A stretch of 64,000 nt of DNA, taken from assembly GCF_001463745.1 (NCBI RefSeq), contig NZ_BBWJ01000014.1, forward strand, positions 186,001 through 250,000, in the 5' to 3' direction. The position numbers were made by a program, and so were the translations under genes. How positions within the stretch are numbered: position 1 is the stretch's first letter; every line of letters begins with the position of its first letter. This stretch comes from Aureimonas sp. AU22 (lineage in GTDB: Bacteria; Pseudomonadota; Alphaproteobacteria; Rhizobiales; Rhizobiaceae). The notes below the pieces were generated by a model that worked only from the letters and a program-made list of their open reading frames with translations, did no database searches and was not told where the DNA came from. Of this stretch, positions 1 through 10,209 are shown in pieces.

Positions 1-1
1 C

Positions 2-487
2 AACAAGCTCGCTGCCGAGGCCGGCCTTGCCGACGCGTCGGTGGAAGAGGTGGTGAAGCAGTCCTACGGCAAGAACCAGCCGCTCTTCAACAACGCCGGC
101 CAGCACTACAACCACATCCACTTCTGGAAGGGGATGAAGCCGAACGGCGGTGGCAAGAGCCTGCCGGGCAAGCTGCAGACGGCGATCGATTCCGATCTCG
201 GCGGCTACGACAAGTTCCGCAACGACTTCATCGAAGCCGGCAAGACGCAGTTCGGTTCGGGCTGGGCCTGGCTCGCCGTCAAGGACGGGAAGCTGCAGAT
301 CGTGAAGACGCCGAACGGCGAGAACCCGCTCGTGCAGGGCGCGACGCCGATCCTGGGCGTCGACGTGTGGGAGCATTCCTACTACATCGACTACCGCAAC
401 GCCCGTCCGAAGTATCTGGAAGCCTTCGTGGACAACCTCGTCAACTGGGACTACGTCCTCGAGCGCTACGAGGCCGCCGGCGCCTGA
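2..487 (+). CDS. sodB: Superoxide dismutase (Fe/Mn family), 3' part only
   Basis: Cytoplasmic enzyme that dismutates superoxide to O2 and H2O2. The gene enters from the left edge, so the N-terminal part with the first metal-binding His is missing; the visible frame starts at base 2 and runs 161 codons. It shows the NNAGQHYNHIHFW segment (a metal His and the active-site Gln in the Fe-type position) and the signature DVWEHSYYIDYRNARP, which carries the Asp and His metal ligands. These segments match rhizobial SodB-type enzymes, some of which are cambialistic, so Fe versus Mn use cannot be settled from sequence. It ends just before a strong terminator, so it is probably the last gene of its unit. 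Confidence 0.95.
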   Translation, partial: NKLAAEAGLADASVEEVVKQSYGKNQPLFNNAGQHYNHIHFWKGMKPNGGGKSLPGKLQTAIDSDLGGYDKFRNDFIEAGKTQFGSGWAWLAVKDGKLQIVKTPNGENPLVQGATPILGVDVWEHSYYIDYRNARPKYLEAFVDNLVNWDYVLERYEAAGA

Positions 488-513
488 ACGCCCCGAGCGA
501 TCGTTTGAATCGG

Positions 514-548
514 AAGACCCCGCCGCAGCGAATGCGGCGGGGTCTTTT
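514..548 (+). terminator. Intrinsic terminator after sodB
   Basis: Perfect 14-bp stem (514-527 with 533-546), loop GCGAA, and a TTTT run at the end of the right arm. It begins 27 bp after the sodB stop codon. Confidence 0.9.
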
Positions 549-648
549 CGTTTCGTGCGGAGGCCGCGACCAACCGACGGATGGACATGCATCCAATTCC
601 GCTATCTTCTCCCTGGAAGCGTTCCAAGGTCGTTTGGGAGAATCGGGC

Positions 649-1104
649 ATGCCGACATGGAAGATGGGTTTCGCCGGGCTGGTGATTTCGGCGGCGCTGA
701 TGGCGCCGCTCGTTCCGGCCGTCGCGCAGAACACGGACGTCATCGCCGAGCGCCAGCAGCTCATGAAGAACAACGCCAAGGCCGCTCGGGCCGCCAGCGC
801 GCTGATCAAGGGTGAGGAGCCCTACGAGGCGTCCAAGGCGACCGACATCCTCCAGACGCTGAACACGGACGCCAAGAAGTTCGGCACGCTGTTCCCCGAG
901 GACTCCAAGACGGGTGGCAAGACCGAGGCTTCGCCCGCGATCTGGGAGAAGCCGGACGAATTCCAGGCAGCCAACGCGAAGTTCGTGGCCGACACGCAGG
1001 CCGCGCTCGACGCCAAGCCGGCCGACGTGGACGCCTTCAAGACGGCGTTCGCGGGCGTCGCCGCCAACTGCCAGAGCTGCCACCAGCAGTTCCGCGCCAA
1101 GTAG
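649..1104 (+). CDS. Cytochrome c' / c-556 family protein
   Basis: 151-residue secreted monoheme cytochrome. Residues 1-24 are a Sec signal peptide ending near AVAQ. The mature part reads as a four-helix bundle, with one CQSCH heme motif at residues 141-145, close to the C-terminus as in the cytochrome c' family. Family members are periplasmic and either bind small gases (NO, CO) or transfer electrons. The ATG at 649 is chosen because it gives the signal peptide and has a GGGAG-type ribosome site about 10 bases upstream; the frame is open further upstream but that part is not protein-like. A di-heme cytochrome gene follows after 9 bp, so the two are probably co-transcribed. The specific role is not known. 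Confidence 0.88.
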   Translation: MPTWKMGFAGLVISAALMAPLVPAVAQNTDVIAERQQLMKNNAKAARAASALIKGEEPYEASKATDILQTLNTDAKKFGTLFPEDSKTGGKTEASPAIWEKPDEFQAANAKFVADTQAALDAKPADVDAFKTAFAGVAANCQSCHQQFRAK

Positions 1105-1113
1105 GCTCCGCTC

Positions 1114-2046
1114 GTGGCCGCGCGTGGCGTCCTCGTTGCGCTGGGAGCCGTCGTCCTTCTGGCCGGCGCGGCCTATGCCCTGACGAGCCCGACGCGGCTG
1201 GAGCCGGAGGCGATCGCGGCCGAGGGCAGCGGCGATGCGGTGCGCGGCGAGCGCCTGTTCCATGCGGGTGGCTGCGCTTCCTGCCATGCGCCCGCGGAAG
1301 GCCAGGGCGACGGGCCCGTGGCGTTGGCTGGCGGGCCGCCTCTGGTGACGAAGTTCGGCACCTTCCACGCGCCCAACATCTCGCCCGACCCGCAGGCCGG
1401 CATTGGCGCCTGGTCGCTCGCCGACTTCGCCAATGCCATGCAGCGCGGCGTCGGTCCGAACGGCGAGCCGCTCTATCCAGCCTTCCCGTACACGTCCTAC
1501 GCCCGGATGACGCCGGGGGACGTCGCGGATCTCCACGCCTATCTTCTGACCCTGCCGGCGTCCGACGTCGTCGCGCCGGCGCACGAGCTGAGCTTCCCGT
1601 TCAACATCCGACGGGGCGTCGGTCTCTGGCAGCGGGTCTTCCTCGACCCGAAGCCCGTGGTGGCGCTGCCGGCCGACGCGCCCGAACTCGTGAAGCGGGG
1701 GCAGTATCTGGTGGAGGGTCCCGGCCATTGCGGCGAATGCCATACGCCGCGGTCCCTCGGCGGCCTCGGCGGTCTCGACGATGCGCGCTGGCTCGCCGGC
1801 GGCCCCGCCCCGGAGGGCGACGGCAACATCCCGAACATCACGCCGGGCGGTGCGGTCGCGGACTGGTCGCAATCCGATCTCGTGAACTACTTCGAGACCG
1901 GCTTCACGCCGGACTTCGATAGCGTCGGCGGCTCCATGGTCGCCGTGCAGAACAATCTGGCACGGCTTCCGCCGGAAGATCGCGAGGCGATCGCCGCCTA
2001 CCTCAAGGCGATCCCCGCCGTCGCGAGCGCGGGCGAGGGGAACTGA
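1114..2046 (+). CDS. Membrane-anchored di-heme cytochrome c
   Basis: 310 residues from a GTG start. Residues 5-23 form a hydrophobic anchor or uncleaved signal, so the protein faces the periplasm. There are two heme-binding motifs, CASCH (54-58) and CGECH (206-210), each within a cytochrome c domain of about 120-140 residues. The pattern resembles the cytochrome subunit of membrane dehydrogenases (gluconate or alcohol dehydrogenase type) but with two hemes rather than three, and no dehydrogenase gene is adjacent. The probable role is electron transfer with the upstream cytochrome c'. It converges on the S9 peptidase gene, and its stop codon lies in a shared hairpin. Confidence 0.85.
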   Translation: MAARGVLVALGAVVLLAGAAYALTSPTRLEPEAIAAEGSGDAVRGERLFHAGGCASCHAPAEGQGDGPVALAGGPPLVTKFGTFHAPNISPDPQAGIGAWSLADFANAMQRGVGPNGEPLYPAFPYTSYARMTPGDVADLHAYLLTLPASDVVAPAHELSFPFNIRRGVGLWQRVFLDPKPVVALPADAPELVKRGQYLVEGPGHCGECHTPRSLGGLGGLDDARWLAGGPAPEGDGNIPNITPGGAVADWSQSDLVNYFETGFTPDFDSVGGSMVAVQNNLARLPPEDREAIAAYLKAIPAVASAGEGN

Positions 2047-2058
2047 CGCTCCCCTCGC
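2033..2058. terminator. Candidate bidirectional hairpin between convergent genes
   Basis: Perfect 8-bp inverted repeat GCGAGGGG/CCCCTCGC (2033-2040, 2051-2058) with a 10-nt loop that contains the TGA of the di-heme cytochrome gene. There is no T-run on either strand, so it may rather be a 3'-end stabiliser or a Rho-assisted stop. Confidence 0.5.
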
Positions 2059-2067
2059 GAACGGCTG

Positions 2068-4185
2068 TCAGGCGCTGGGCCGACGCTCCGGCAGACCCAT
2101 CAGCTTCAGCGCGAAGGCGTAGATCATTGCCACCTCGTCGAGCTTGGCGAAGCGCCCGGACGCGCCGCCGTGCCCGGCGCCCATGTTCGTGTGCAGCACC
2201 ACGGGATTGGCGTCCGTCTTCAAGGCCCGCAGCCGGGCCACCCACTTGGCGGGCTCCCAATAGGTCACGCGCGGATCGGTGAGGCCGGCGAGCGCCAGGA
2301 TCGGAGGATAGGCCTGCGCGCCGACATTGTCGTAGGGACTATAGCCAGCGATCGTGGCGTAGTCGGCGGGCGAGGCGATCGGGTTGCCCCATTCCGGCCA
2401 TTCGGGCGGCGTCAGCGGCAGCGTGTCGTCCAGCATCGTGTTGAGCACGTCGACGAAGGGCACGACCGCGACGATGCCGCCGAACTTCTCCGGCGCGAGG
2501 TTAGCGACGGCGCCCATCAGCATGCCGCCGGCCGAGCCGCCATGCGCGACGATGCGGTCGTATCGCGTGAACCCCTCGGCCACGAGATGGTCGGCAGCTG
2601 CGATGAAGTCGGTGAACGTGTTGCGCTTGTGCTCGCGCCGTCCCGCCTCGTACCAGCGAAACCCCTTGTCCTTGCCGCCGCGGATATGGGCGATCGCATA
2701 GACGAAGCCGCGATCCACCAGGGACAGGCAGTTGGTGTTGAACGAGGCCGGGATGGTCATCCCGTAGGAGCCGTAGCCGTAGAGGAGGCATGGTGCCGAG
2801 CCGTCGAGCGGCGTATCGTGGCGGTAGACCAGCGAGATCGGCACGGTCTCGCCATCGGCGGCCGGGGCGTGGATGCGGCGTGTGACGTACATCGCCGGGT
2901 CATGGCCGGAGGGAACCTCCTGCGTCTTCAGGAGGGTACGCTCACGCGTCTCGACATCGTAGGCGAAGGTCTGGTTCGGCGTCGTCATCGACGAGTAGGA
3001 GAACCGGATTTCCGTCGTGTCGAACTCGTAGGTCCCGCCTAGGCCCAGCGAATAGGCTTCCTCGTCGAAGGCGACGACGTGCTCGGCGCCATCGGCAAGC
3101 CGCTTGACCACGATGCGGGGAAGCCCGTCGCGCCGCTCCAGCCAGACGAGGTGACGCTTTAGGACGAGGTGGCTGAGGATCAGGCGCCCGTCCTCGTGGG
3201 GCACGAGATCGCGCCAGTTCTCCTTGCCTGGCATGTCGGCCGGAGCGGTCGCGATCTTGAAGTCCCGCGCGCCGTCGGCGTTGGTCAGGATGTAGAGGGT
3301 GCCGTCCGCCTCGTCGATGTCGTATTCGACGCCGGTCTGGCGGCGCACGACGAGGCGCGGCTCGGCGGCCGGGTTGACGGCGGGAATGAGCCAGGCTTCC
3401 GAGGTTTCATGATCGTGGATGTCGATCACCACGAAATTGTTGGACTGCGTGCCGCCGACACCCATGAAGAAACCGGTATCGGTTTCCTCGTAGATCAGCT
3501 GGTCATCGGCCGCATCCGTGCCGAGCGCATGGTAGAAGACGCGGCTCGGGCGGTGGTTGGCATCGAGGCGGGTGTAGAAGAACCCATGCGAGCGGGCGTC
3601 CCAGGCAACGCCGCCGCTGGTATCGGCGACGAGCTCGGCCGTATCCTTGCCCGTGTCGAGATCTCGCACCGTCAGGTCATAGAACTCCGAGCCCTTGTCG
3701 TCGCGCGACCAGGCGAGCCAGCGATGGTCGGGCGAATGGTCGACGCCACCGATCGAGAAGTAATCCGAACCCTCCGCCTCGGCCTCGCCGTCCAGCATCA
3801 CAGTTTCGTCGCCGCCTTGGCGCGGGCGGCGCACGAAGCGCGGATACTCGGCGCCGTGCCGATAGGATACGCCGTAGGCATAGGCTCCGTCCGGCGCCGG
3901 CACGGACGAGTCGTCCTCCTTGATGCGTCCGCGCATCTCGGCGATGAGATCCGCCTTGAGCCCGTCGAGATCGCCCATCACCGCCCTGGCATAGGTGTTC
4001 TCGGCGTCGAGATGCGCCCGGATGGCGGGGTCGAGGAGGCTCGTGTCCTTGAACATCTCCTGCCAGTTGGGTGCCCGCAGCCAGGCGTAGTCGTCGGTGC
4101 GGGTCTGGCCGTGCCTCTCGTCGGAGACCGGACGGCGAACGGCGGGCGGGGGAGGGGGAAGGTCGTCGCGAAAGACGGGAGGCAT
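2068..4185 (-). CDS. ptrB: S9 family prolyl oligopeptidase, oligopeptidase B-like
   Basis: 705-residue serine peptidase of the prolyl oligopeptidase fold: an N-terminal seven-bladed propeller of about 400 residues, then an alpha/beta-hydrolase domain. The catalytic triad is readable: Ser551 in GGSAGG, Asp637 in LTDPRV and His672 in GAGHGG. Oligopeptidase B cleaves short peptides after Arg or Lys in the cytoplasm; no signal peptide is seen, which fits. The start at 4185 (MPPVFRDDLPPPP) begins the conserved sequence. The frame stays open upstream, but there it only mirrors msrB. The gene follows msrB after a 71-bp gap and may be transcribed with it. The Arg/Lys preference is inferred from family resemblance. 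Confidence 0.93.
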   Translation of the reverse strand: MPPVFRDDLPPPPPAVRRPVSDERHGQTRTDDYAWLRAPNWQEMFKDTSLLDPAIRAHLDAENTYARAVMGDLDGLKADLIAEMRGRIKEDDSSVPAPDGAYAYGVSYRHGAEYPRFVRRPRQGGDETVMLDGEAEAEGSDYFSIGGVDHSPDHRWLAWSRDDKGSEFYDLTVRDLDTGKDTAELVADTSGGVAWDARSHGFFYTRLDANHRPSRVFYHALGTDAADDQLIYEETDTGFFMGVGGTQSNNFVVIDIHDHETSEAWLIPAVNPAAEPRLVVRRQTGVEYDIDEADGTLYILTNADGARDFKIATAPADMPGKENWRDLVPHEDGRLILSHLVLKRHLVWLERRDGLPRIVVKRLADGAEHVVAFDEEAYSLGLGGTYEFDTTEIRFSYSSMTTPNQTFAYDVETRERTLLKTQEVPSGHDPAMYVTRRIHAPAADGETVPISLVYRHDTPLDGSAPCLLYGYGSYGMTIPASFNTNCLSLVDRGFVYAIAHIRGGKDKGFRWYEAGRREHKRNTFTDFIAAADHLVAEGFTRYDRIVAHGGSAGGMLMGAVANLAPEKFGGIVAVVPFVDVLNTMLDDTLPLTPPEWPEWGNPIASPADYATIAGYSPYDNVGAQAYPPILALAGLTDPRVTYWEPAKWVARLRALKTDANPVVLHTNMGAGHGGASGRFAKLDEVAMIYAFALKLMGLPERRPSA

Positions 4186-4256
4186 GGCATGTCCGATCAG
4201 GGCCGCGGAGGGCGGGAAGCGAGGCGCGCCGGCGCCTCGCCGATGAGCCTCGTGTC

Positions 4257-4658
4257 TCAATCGCGCTGGAAGTTCAACGCATATCCGTTCATGCAGTAGC
4301 GCAGGCCGGTCGGGCGAGGACCGTCGTCGAAGACATGGCCGAGATGGGCTTCGCAATCGGCGCACCGCACCTCCGTCCGCGTCATGCCGTGCGAACGGTC
4401 CGTGACTTCCACGACGCAATCCCGATCCACCGGTTCGTAGAAGCTCGGCCAGCCGGTGCCGGACTCGAACTTCGTCTCGGAGCGGAACAGCGGCCTGTCG
4501 CAGCAGACGCAGGTGTAGAGACCGTCCGCCTTCTGGTCCCAGTTCGGTCCCGTGAACGGCCGCTCGGTGCCGTGTCCGCGTGCCACCTGATACTGCTCGG
4601 GTGTCAGCTGCTCGCGCCACTCCGCATCGCTCTTCTGGACCTTGAGATGGTCGGACAT
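4257..4658 (-). CDS. msrB: Peptide-methionine (R)-S-oxide reductase MsrB
   Basis: 133 residues, the normal size for a single-domain MsrB. It reduces the R epimer of protein methionine sulfoxide, usually with thioredoxin. The zinc site is visible as CVCC (C50/C53) and CADC (C99/C102). The catalytic Cys122 lies in RYCMNG, and the substrate pocket includes GWPSF (69-73) and HLGHVF (105-110). There is no signal peptide, so it acts in the cytoplasm. A GGAGGGTG-type ribosome site precedes the ATG at 4658. It is divergent from the Mrp antiporter operon across about 160 bp. With sodB nearby it adds to an oxidative-damage theme, although they are separate units. Confidence 0.96.
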   Translation of the reverse strand: MSDHLKVQKSDAEWREQLTPEQYQVARGHGTERPFTGPNWDQKADGLYTCVCCDRPLFRSETKFESGTGWPSFYEPVDRDCVVEVTDRSHGMTRTEVRCADCEAHLGHVFDDGPRPTGLRYCMNGYALNFQRD

Positions 4659-4817
4659 CGCACCCTCCTGTTCGGGATCGTCGGTTGCTGCCTAGCTAGG
4701 AGTCCGGCGCCCCTCCCACAAGCGCGCGTCGCTTCGCCGAGGGCGGAAACCGGCCGGTCACAAGCTGTTTAAGCTTGAAAAAGCGGGTTTGCGCCTTAGC
4801 CTTTGCTGAAGGGCGGC

Positions 4818-7232
4818 ATGACTGAAGCCGGGCAGCGCGCGGGGGATCACGGGGACTGGATGGACTACCTATCGGACGGATTGTTGTTTCTCGCCCTGGC
4901 GCTTCCGTTCCTTGGGGCCATCGTCGCCCCCCTCTCCATCATCCTTCTGGATCGCCTCGGGTCGGTCTTTCTGGCGCTCTTTCCGATCGGTGCGCTCGCG
5001 ATTCTGTTTCAGCAGAGCGCGCAGGTTCAGGCGCGGACGCCGATCCTCTTCGGATTCGACTGGGTGCCGTCCTTCGGCGTTCGTTTCGCCTTCCGGCTGG
5101 ATGGTCTGTCCTTCGGGTTCGCCTTCCTGATCTTGTTCATCGGTGCGCTGGTCGTCATCTACTCCGGCGGCTACATGCCGCGCGGCTCCAAGCGGGGCCG
5201 GTTCCACGCCTATATCCTGATGTTCATGGGCTCGATGCTGGGTCTCGTCCTCGCGGACGACCTCATCACCCTGTTCATCTTCTGGGAGCTGACCTCCATC
5301 ACCAGCTTCCTCCTGATCGGCTTCGATCATGAGCGCGAGGCCGCGCGCCGGGGCGCCGTGCAGGCGCTGGTCGTCACCGGCGGGGGCGGGCTGGCGCTGC
5401 TGGCGGGCCTTCTGATGATGCGCGAGGGCACCGGGCTGTCCTCGTTGAGCCTGCTTCTGGACGCCCCCGACGCCTTCCGCACCAGCGGCATCTTCGCGCC
5501 CGCGCTGCTCCTGATCCTCGTCGGTGCCTTCACGAAGTCGGCGCAGATGCCTTTCCACGTCTGGCTGCCCAACGCCATGGAGGCGCCGACGCCCGTCTCG
5601 GCCTATCTCCACTCGGCGACCATGGTGAAGGCCGGCATCTATCTCCTGATGCGCATGTTCCCGATGGCCGGGGACAGTGCGATCTGGGCGTTCGTGCTGC
5701 CGGTCTTCGGCGGGGTCACGCTGGTGATCGGCGCGGTGCTGGCGCTGCGCCAGAGCGACATCAAGCTAATGCTCGCCTATACCACGGTCGCCTCGCTCGG
5801 CCTCCTCGTCATGCTGCTCGGCATCGGCTCGGAACTCGCGGTGGAGGCGGCGGTCCTCTATCTCTTCGCCCATTCGCTCGCGAAGGCCTGCCTCTTCATG
5901 GTCGCCGGCTCGATCGACCACGGCGCGGGAACGCGCGATATCCGGGCGCTCGGTGGCCTCCGGGGGAAGATGCCGCTGACGTTTGCCGCCGCGATCCTCG
6001 GCGCCGCCGCGATGGGTGGTCTGCCTCCGCTCTTCGGTTTCCTCGCCAAGGAAGAGGTCTACGCCGCGACGGCGGTTGCCGACATCCGCGGCGTTCTGAC
6101 CACGATCGCCGCGGTGTCCGGCAATGCCTTGATGTTCGCGGTCGCGCTCCTCGTGGCGTTGAAGCCGTTCCTCGGTCCCCTGCCGAGCGGTATGCGCCGC
6201 GCTCACGAGACGAGCCCGATGATCTGGTTCGGACCGCTGCTTCTCGGCGTCATCGGTCTTCTGGCAGCGATCTTCTCGCAGACCACGCACCAGTTCATCT
6301 CGAACCCGATGTCGCCGCCGGCTCTCGACGGTGCGCTCGCCGTCGACATCGCGCTCGGCTTCCACTGGGGGCCGGCGCTGATCTTGTCCCTCGTCACGGT
6401 GGCACTCGGGGTCGCGCTTTTCCTCCGGGCTCAGCGGATGCGTGCCGGCATCGCCGGGCTTCTGGCGCGGATCGGGTGGGGTCCGGACAAGGGCTTCGAT
6501 CAGGCGATCCGCGGCCTCGTGGTGCTGGCCTGGCACATCACCAACCGCCTTCAGCCGGGGCGGCTCGACGTCTACATGCGCGTCACGTTCGGCGTGATCG
6601 TCGCCACCGTATGGATCACCATGATCTGGGCTGGCTCGCTGCCGACGGTTCCTGCCTTTCCCCGGCTGTTCTTCTACGAATGGGCCATCATCGGCATCGT
6701 GATCCTCGGAATCCTGGTGGTCACCTTCTCGGCCAGCCGCCTCACGGCGATCGTCTCGCTGGGGATTCAGGGCCTGGCGGTGGCGCTGCTCTTCATGCTG
6801 CTCGGCGCGCCGGACCTGTCCTTCACGCAGTTCATGGTCGAGATCCTGTCGGTGTCGATCCTCGCCCTTGTCATGACGCGGCTCCGGCTGATGCCGGCCG
6901 ACCGCCGTCCATGGCGCAAGATCGTCGGGGATGCTGGCCTTGCGGCAGCTGGCGGGCTGGGGCTGGGAATGTTTCTGCTCGCCGTGACGCAGCGGCCCTT
7001 CGATGCCGGACTGGCGCGCTTCTACGAGACCTACAGCTACACGATCGCCCACGGGCGCAACATCGTGAACGTCATCCTCGTCGACTTCCGCGGCGTCGAT
7101 ACCTGGGGCGAGATCGCGGTGGTCCTGACGACGGGTGCGGCCATCCTGGCGCTCGTGCGCATCCGGGCGACGAAACCCGATGCGCGCCATTCGCGAAAGC
7201 GCCGCCGCCGGTCCGGGGAGTTGCATCCATGA
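4818..7232 (+). CDS. mnhA: Mrp/Mnh antiporter subunit A
   Basis: About 804-residue polytopic membrane protein, the large subunit of the Mrp (Mnh/Pha) cation/proton antiporter. The N-terminal 500 residues are NuoL-like, with the conserved helix region [20 protein letters not shown]. The C-terminal 250 residues carry MbhD-like ([12 protein letters not shown]) and MbhE-like ([14 protein letters not shown]) segments, as in full-length MrpA. Start choice: ATG 4818 has AAGGG just upstream; TTG 4803 and ATG 4860 are alternatives. The stop overlaps the next start (ATGA), the first of several coupled junctions in the operon. The complex exports Na+ (or K+) in exchange for protons and supports salt and alkaline tolerance. 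Confidence 0.94.
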   Translation: MTEAGQRAGDHGDWMDYLSDGLLFLALALPFLGAIVAPLSIILLDRLGSVFLALFPIGALAILFQQSAQVQARTPILFGFDWVPSFGVRFAFRLDGLSFGFAFLILFIGALVVIYSGGYMPRGSKRGRFHAYILMFMGSMLGLVLADDLITLFIFWELTSITSFLLIGFDHEREAARRGAVQALVVTGGGGLALLAGLLMMREGTGLSSLSLLLDAPDAFRTSGIFAPALLLILVGAFTKSAQMPFHVWLPNAMEAPTPVSAYLHSATMVKAGIYLLMRMFPMAGDSAIWAFVLPVFGGVTLVIGAVLALRQSDIKLMLAYTTVASLGLLVMLLGIGSELAVEAAVLYLFAHSLAKACLFMVAGSIDHGAGTRDIRALGGLRGKMPLTFAAAILGAAAMGGLPPLFGFLAKEEVYAATAVADIRGVLTTIAAVSGNALMFAVALLVALKPFLGPLPSGMRRAHETSPMIWFGPLLLGVIGLLAAIFSQTTHQFISNPMSPPALDGALAVDIALGFHWGPALILSLVTVALGVALFLRAQRMRAGIAGLLARIGWGPDKGFDQAIRGLVVLAWHITNRLQPGRLDVYMRVTFGVIVATVWITMIWAGSLPTVPAFPRLFFYEWAIIGIVILGILVVTFSASRLTAIVSLGIQGLAVALLFMLLGAPDLSFTQFMVEILSVSILALVMTRLRLMPADRRPWRKIVGDAGLAAAGGLGLGMFLLAVTQRPFDAGLARFYETYSYTIAHGRNIVNVILVDFRGVDTWGEIAVVLTTGAAILALVRIRATKPDARHSRKRRRRSGELHP

Positions 7233-7648
7233 GAACGGTCATCTTCCGCGTCACCGCGCCCTACATCACCGCGCTGATGCTCCTGTTCTCCCTGTTCGTG
7301 CTGCTGCGCGGCCACAACGAACCGGGCGGCGGCTTCATCGGCGGGCTCATCGCTTCCTCGGCCATCGCGGTCTACGGCATGGCCTGCGGCGTCGACGCGG
7401 TTCGCCGCGCCTTGCACTATCACCCGATCGCCTATGCGGGTTTCGGTCTGATCGTGGCAGTCCTCGCCGGGCTGATGCCCCTGTTCGGCGGCGCGCCCTT
7501 CATGACGGGGCTCTGGGCCTTCATTTCCGTGGCGGGTGCGGAGGTCGCGTTGTCGACCACGCTGATCTTCGACCTCGGTGTGTTCCTGGTCATCGTCGGC
7601 GCGATCTCGTCGATCGCACTGTCGCTCGAGGAGCGTTATTCCGGATGA
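7229..7648 (+). CDS. mnhB: Mrp/Mnh antiporter subunit B
   Basis: 139 residues with about four membrane helices. The N-terminal [15 protein letters not shown] and the loop [12 protein letters not shown] are typical of MnhB. It is encoded separately from subunit A, unlike the fused phaAB of some rhizobia. ATG 7229 overlaps the mnhA stop by four bases, so translation is probably coupled. It belongs to the membrane-bound seven-subunit antiporter. Confidence 0.94.
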   Translation: MRTVIFRVTAPYITALMLLFSLFVLLRGHNEPGGGFIGGLIASSAIAVYGMACGVDAVRRALHYHPIAYAGFGLIVAVLAGLMPLFGGAPFMTGLWAFISVAGAEVALSTTLIFDLGVFLVIVGAISSIALSLEERYSG

Positions 7649-7663
7649 GGGAGGCCGACTGAC

Positions 7664-8041
7664 ATGGAAATCGCTCTGGCCGGCCTCGTCGCGGTGATGT
7701 TCTCCGTGACGATCTACCTGCTCCTGTCGCGCTACATCATTCGCATGCTGCTCGGCGTCGTGCTGCTCGGCAATTCCGTCAACCTGTCGCTCTTCGTGGC
7801 GGGGCGGATCGAGCCGATCGCGCCGCCGCTCATTCCGGCGGGCCTCAAGGTGCCGCCGCAGGCCATCGCCAATCCGGTGCCGCAAGCGCTCGTGCTTACG
7901 GCGATCGTCATTTCCTTCTCCTTCTTCGTGTTCCTGCTCGTGCTCGCCTATCGCGCCTACCAAGACCTTGAAACCGACGACACGATGGAAATGCGCGTGG
8001 CCGAACCCGAGGACGAGGGGCTTCCGCCCCTCGGCTTCTGA
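7664..8041 (+). CDS. mnhC: Mrp/Mnh antiporter subunit C (NuoK-like)
   Basis: 125 residues with three transmembrane helices, homologous to NuoK of complex I. The motif LLGVVLLGNSVNLSLF is the conserved second helix of MnhC. The tail after about residue 105 is acidic and cytoplasmic. A GAGG ribosome site precedes ATG 7664, 15 bp after mnhB. It sits in the usual A-B-C-D-E-F-G order. Confidence 0.94.
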   Translation: MEIALAGLVAVMFSVTIYLLLSRYIIRMLLGVVLLGNSVNLSLFVAGRIEPIAPPLIPAGLKVPPQAIANPVPQALVLTAIVISFSFFVFLLVLAYRAYQDLETDDTMEMRVAEPEDEGLPPLGF

Positions 8042-8053
8042 GGGGAGGGACGG

Positions 8054-9739
8054 ATGGACGAAACCGCAACCCTGATCGCCCAAGCCATGGTGCTGGACCG
8101 GTTCGCGCCGGACCAGGCGCTCCTGGTTCTGCCCGTCGTCATCTGCTTCATGTTCGGTGCCGTGCTTCTGATGATGCGCCGGCGGATGGATCTTCATCCG
8201 GTGATCGCGGTGATCGGGCTGACGCTGCTTCTCGCGACCGATCTGGCGCTTCTCTGGCGCATCGCGGAGGGCGGGCCGATGTCGATGGCCATGGGGGGAT
8301 GGCGACCGCCGTTCGGCATCTCCTTCACGGCCGATCTTCTCAGCGCGCTGTTTCTTTCGGTCGCCGGCTTCGCGGGCCTTGCCTGCGGCATCTACGCGAT
8401 CGCCTCGATCGACGAGGAGGGGCGGCGCTACGGCTTCTATCCGTTCCTCTTCATGGTGATGGGCGGTGTGTCCGGCGCCTTCCTGACCGGCGATATCTTC
8501 AATCTCTACGTCTGGTTCGAGGTGCTGCTGATCGGCTCGTTCGGGCTGCTGATCCTCGGCTCCGAGCGCGAGCAGCTCGACGGGGCGACGAAGTACTGCT
8601 TCCTCAACCTGATCGGCGCGACGGTCTTCCTGCTGACGATCGGCTATCTCTTCGGGTTGTTCGGCACGCTGAACATGGCCGATATCGCCGCCAAGTCGGC
8701 GCTCATGGAGGGCAACGGCATCCTCCTGACCATCGCCTCGCTCTTCGTCGTCTCATTTGCGATGAAGGCCGCGGCGTTTCCCCTCAACTTCTGGCTGCCG
8801 GCCTCCTACCACACGCCGCGCTTCGTGGTGTCGGCGCTGTTCGCCGGCCTCCTCACGAAGGTGGGTATCTATGCGCTGATCCGCGTGGTCCTGATGCTGT
8901 TCCCGCCGGAGCGCGGAGGGCTCGGCGTCGTCATCGCCTGGATGGCCGCGCTCACGATGCTGTTCGGCGCGCTCGGCGCGCTGGCGCAGTCCGACCTTCG
9001 GCGCATGCTGAACTACGCGGTGATCACCGGCATCGGCACGATCCTCGCCGGCATCGCCATCCCGCCGGTCCTGGAAAGCGCGTCGAGCGCGATCACCACG
9101 GGCGCCGCCAGCGTCCTCAGGAACGGCGGAGCCGGAACGCTGATACAGAACGGCGTCTCGGCGGACGGACCGCTGGCGACGGGGCTCGGCGGCGCGATCT
9201 TCTATGCCGTCCACTCCATCGTCGTCATGACGGCGTTGTATCTGGCCGCCGGCGTCGCGGCCTTCCGCAACGGCTCGTCGTCGCTGCACGAGATGGGCGG
9301 TCTGTGGCGGCGCCATCCCCTATTCTCGGCGTTGATGCTGGTGCTGCTTTTGGCCGTCGCCGGCCTGCCGCCCTTCTCCGGCTTCTGGCCAAAGATGCTG
9401 CTGGTGCGCGCCTCCATCTCCGCAGACCTGCCGTGGCTGGCGTTCGCCGTGCTCCTCTCGGGCTTCCTCTTGACGATCGCCTGCGCACGCGTCTTCGCAC
9501 TCGCCTTCTGGCGCCCGCTGCCTGCGCACCCCGACGCCGACCACCATGCGGCCGAGGACGCGTTCCGTGCGCCGCCCCCCGGGCGTCCCCTTGCGACCAT
9601 TCCGCTGGTGGCCCTCTGCGTCTTCGTGATCGCCATCGGTGTCTGGCCGCAACCCCTGGCGGACCTGTCCATGCAGGCGGCGCATCAGGTGCTGCACCCG
9701 TCCCAGTATCTGGCAGCGGTGCTTGGAGAGGTGCCATGA
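8054..9739 (+). CDS. mnhD: Mrp/Mnh antiporter subunit D (NuoM/N-like)
   Basis: 561-residue NuoM/NuoN-like proton-conducting subunit with roughly 14 membrane helices. Conserved parts include [13 protein letters not shown] (the helix with the key Glu) and [18 protein letters not shown], which contains the helix Lys. The loop around residues 340-375 (Ala/Ser/Gly-rich) is slightly expanded. The last 60 residues include an H/D/E-rich loop ([11 protein letters not shown]) before the final helix. The gene is 12 bp after mnhC with a GGGAGGG ribosome site, and its TGA overlaps the mnhE ATG. Confidence 0.94.
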   Translation: MDETATLIAQAMVLDRFAPDQALLVLPVVICFMFGAVLLMMRRRMDLHPVIAVIGLTLLLATDLALLWRIAEGGPMSMAMGGWRPPFGISFTADLLSALFLSVAGFAGLACGIYAIASIDEEGRRYGFYPFLFMVMGGVSGAFLTGDIFNLYVWFEVLLIGSFGLLILGSEREQLDGATKYCFLNLIGATVFLLTIGYLFGLFGTLNMADIAAKSALMEGNGILLTIASLFVVSFAMKAAAFPLNFWLPASYHTPRFVVSALFAGLLTKVGIYALIRVVLMLFPPERGGLGVVIAWMAALTMLFGALGALAQSDLRRMLNYAVITGIGTILAGIAIPPVLESASSAITTGAASVLRNGGAGTLIQNGVSADGPLATGLGGAIFYAVHSIVVMTALYLAAGVAAFRNGSSSLHEMGGLWRRHPLFSALMLVLLLAVAGLPPFSGFWPKMLLVRASISADLPWLAFAVLLSGFLLTIACARVFALAFWRPLPAHPDADHHAAEDAFRAPPPGRPLATIPLVALCVFVIAIGVWPQPLADLSMQAAHQVLHPSQYLAAVLGEVP

Positions 9740-10209
9740 CCCCCTTCGTCGCCAACCTCCTGCTCGCCCTGGTCTGGCTGGTGATCACCGGCGGGTTCAG
9801 CCTCGCCAACCTGATCTTCGGCTTCTTTCTGGGAGCGGCCTCGCTCTATCTCATCCGCGAGCAGGTCGGGGCAGGCAGCTATTTTCAGCACGGGCGCAAG
9901 GTCGTCTCGCTCATCCTGTTCCTGATCTACGACCTTGCGGTTTCGGCCTGGCGGGTCGCCTTCGTGGTGATGCGGCCGAAGCTCGACCTCAAGCCCGGGG
10001 TCTTCCTGTATCGCCACAAGATGCGCAGCGAGTTCGAGATCGCGCTCCTCTCCAACCTCGTCGGATTGACCCCGGGAACGCTGATCTTCGACATCGCGGA
10101 CGACGAGCGCACCCTCTACGTCCATGCCCTGGACTGTTCCGACCCGGACGCCCGCCGACGGGAAATCTCGGAAGGCTTCGAGCGCCGGATTCTGGAGCTG
10201 TCGCAATGA
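9736..10209 (+). CDS. mnhE: Mrp/Mnh antiporter subunit E
   Basis: 157 residues. Two to three N-terminal helices are followed by a cytoplasmic domain with the MnhE hallmark [13 protein letters not shown] (about 110-122) and a closing segment [11 protein letters not shown]. It starts in an ATGA overlap with mnhD and ends in an ATGA overlap with mnhF, so stoichiometric coupled translation is likely. Confidence 0.94.
   Translation: MTPFVANLLLALVWLVITGGFSLANLIFGFFLGAASLYLIREQVGAGSYFQHGRKVVSLILFLIYDLAVSAWRVAFVVMRPKLDLKPGVFLYRHKMRSEFEIALLSNLVGLTPGTLIFDIADDERTLYVHALDCSDPDARRREISEGFERRILELSQ

Noticed and set aside
4186-4620. N-terminal extension of the oligopeptidase frame through msrB
   Set aside because: The extension mirrors msrB in another frame and lacks peptidase homology; conserved sequence begins at 4185.
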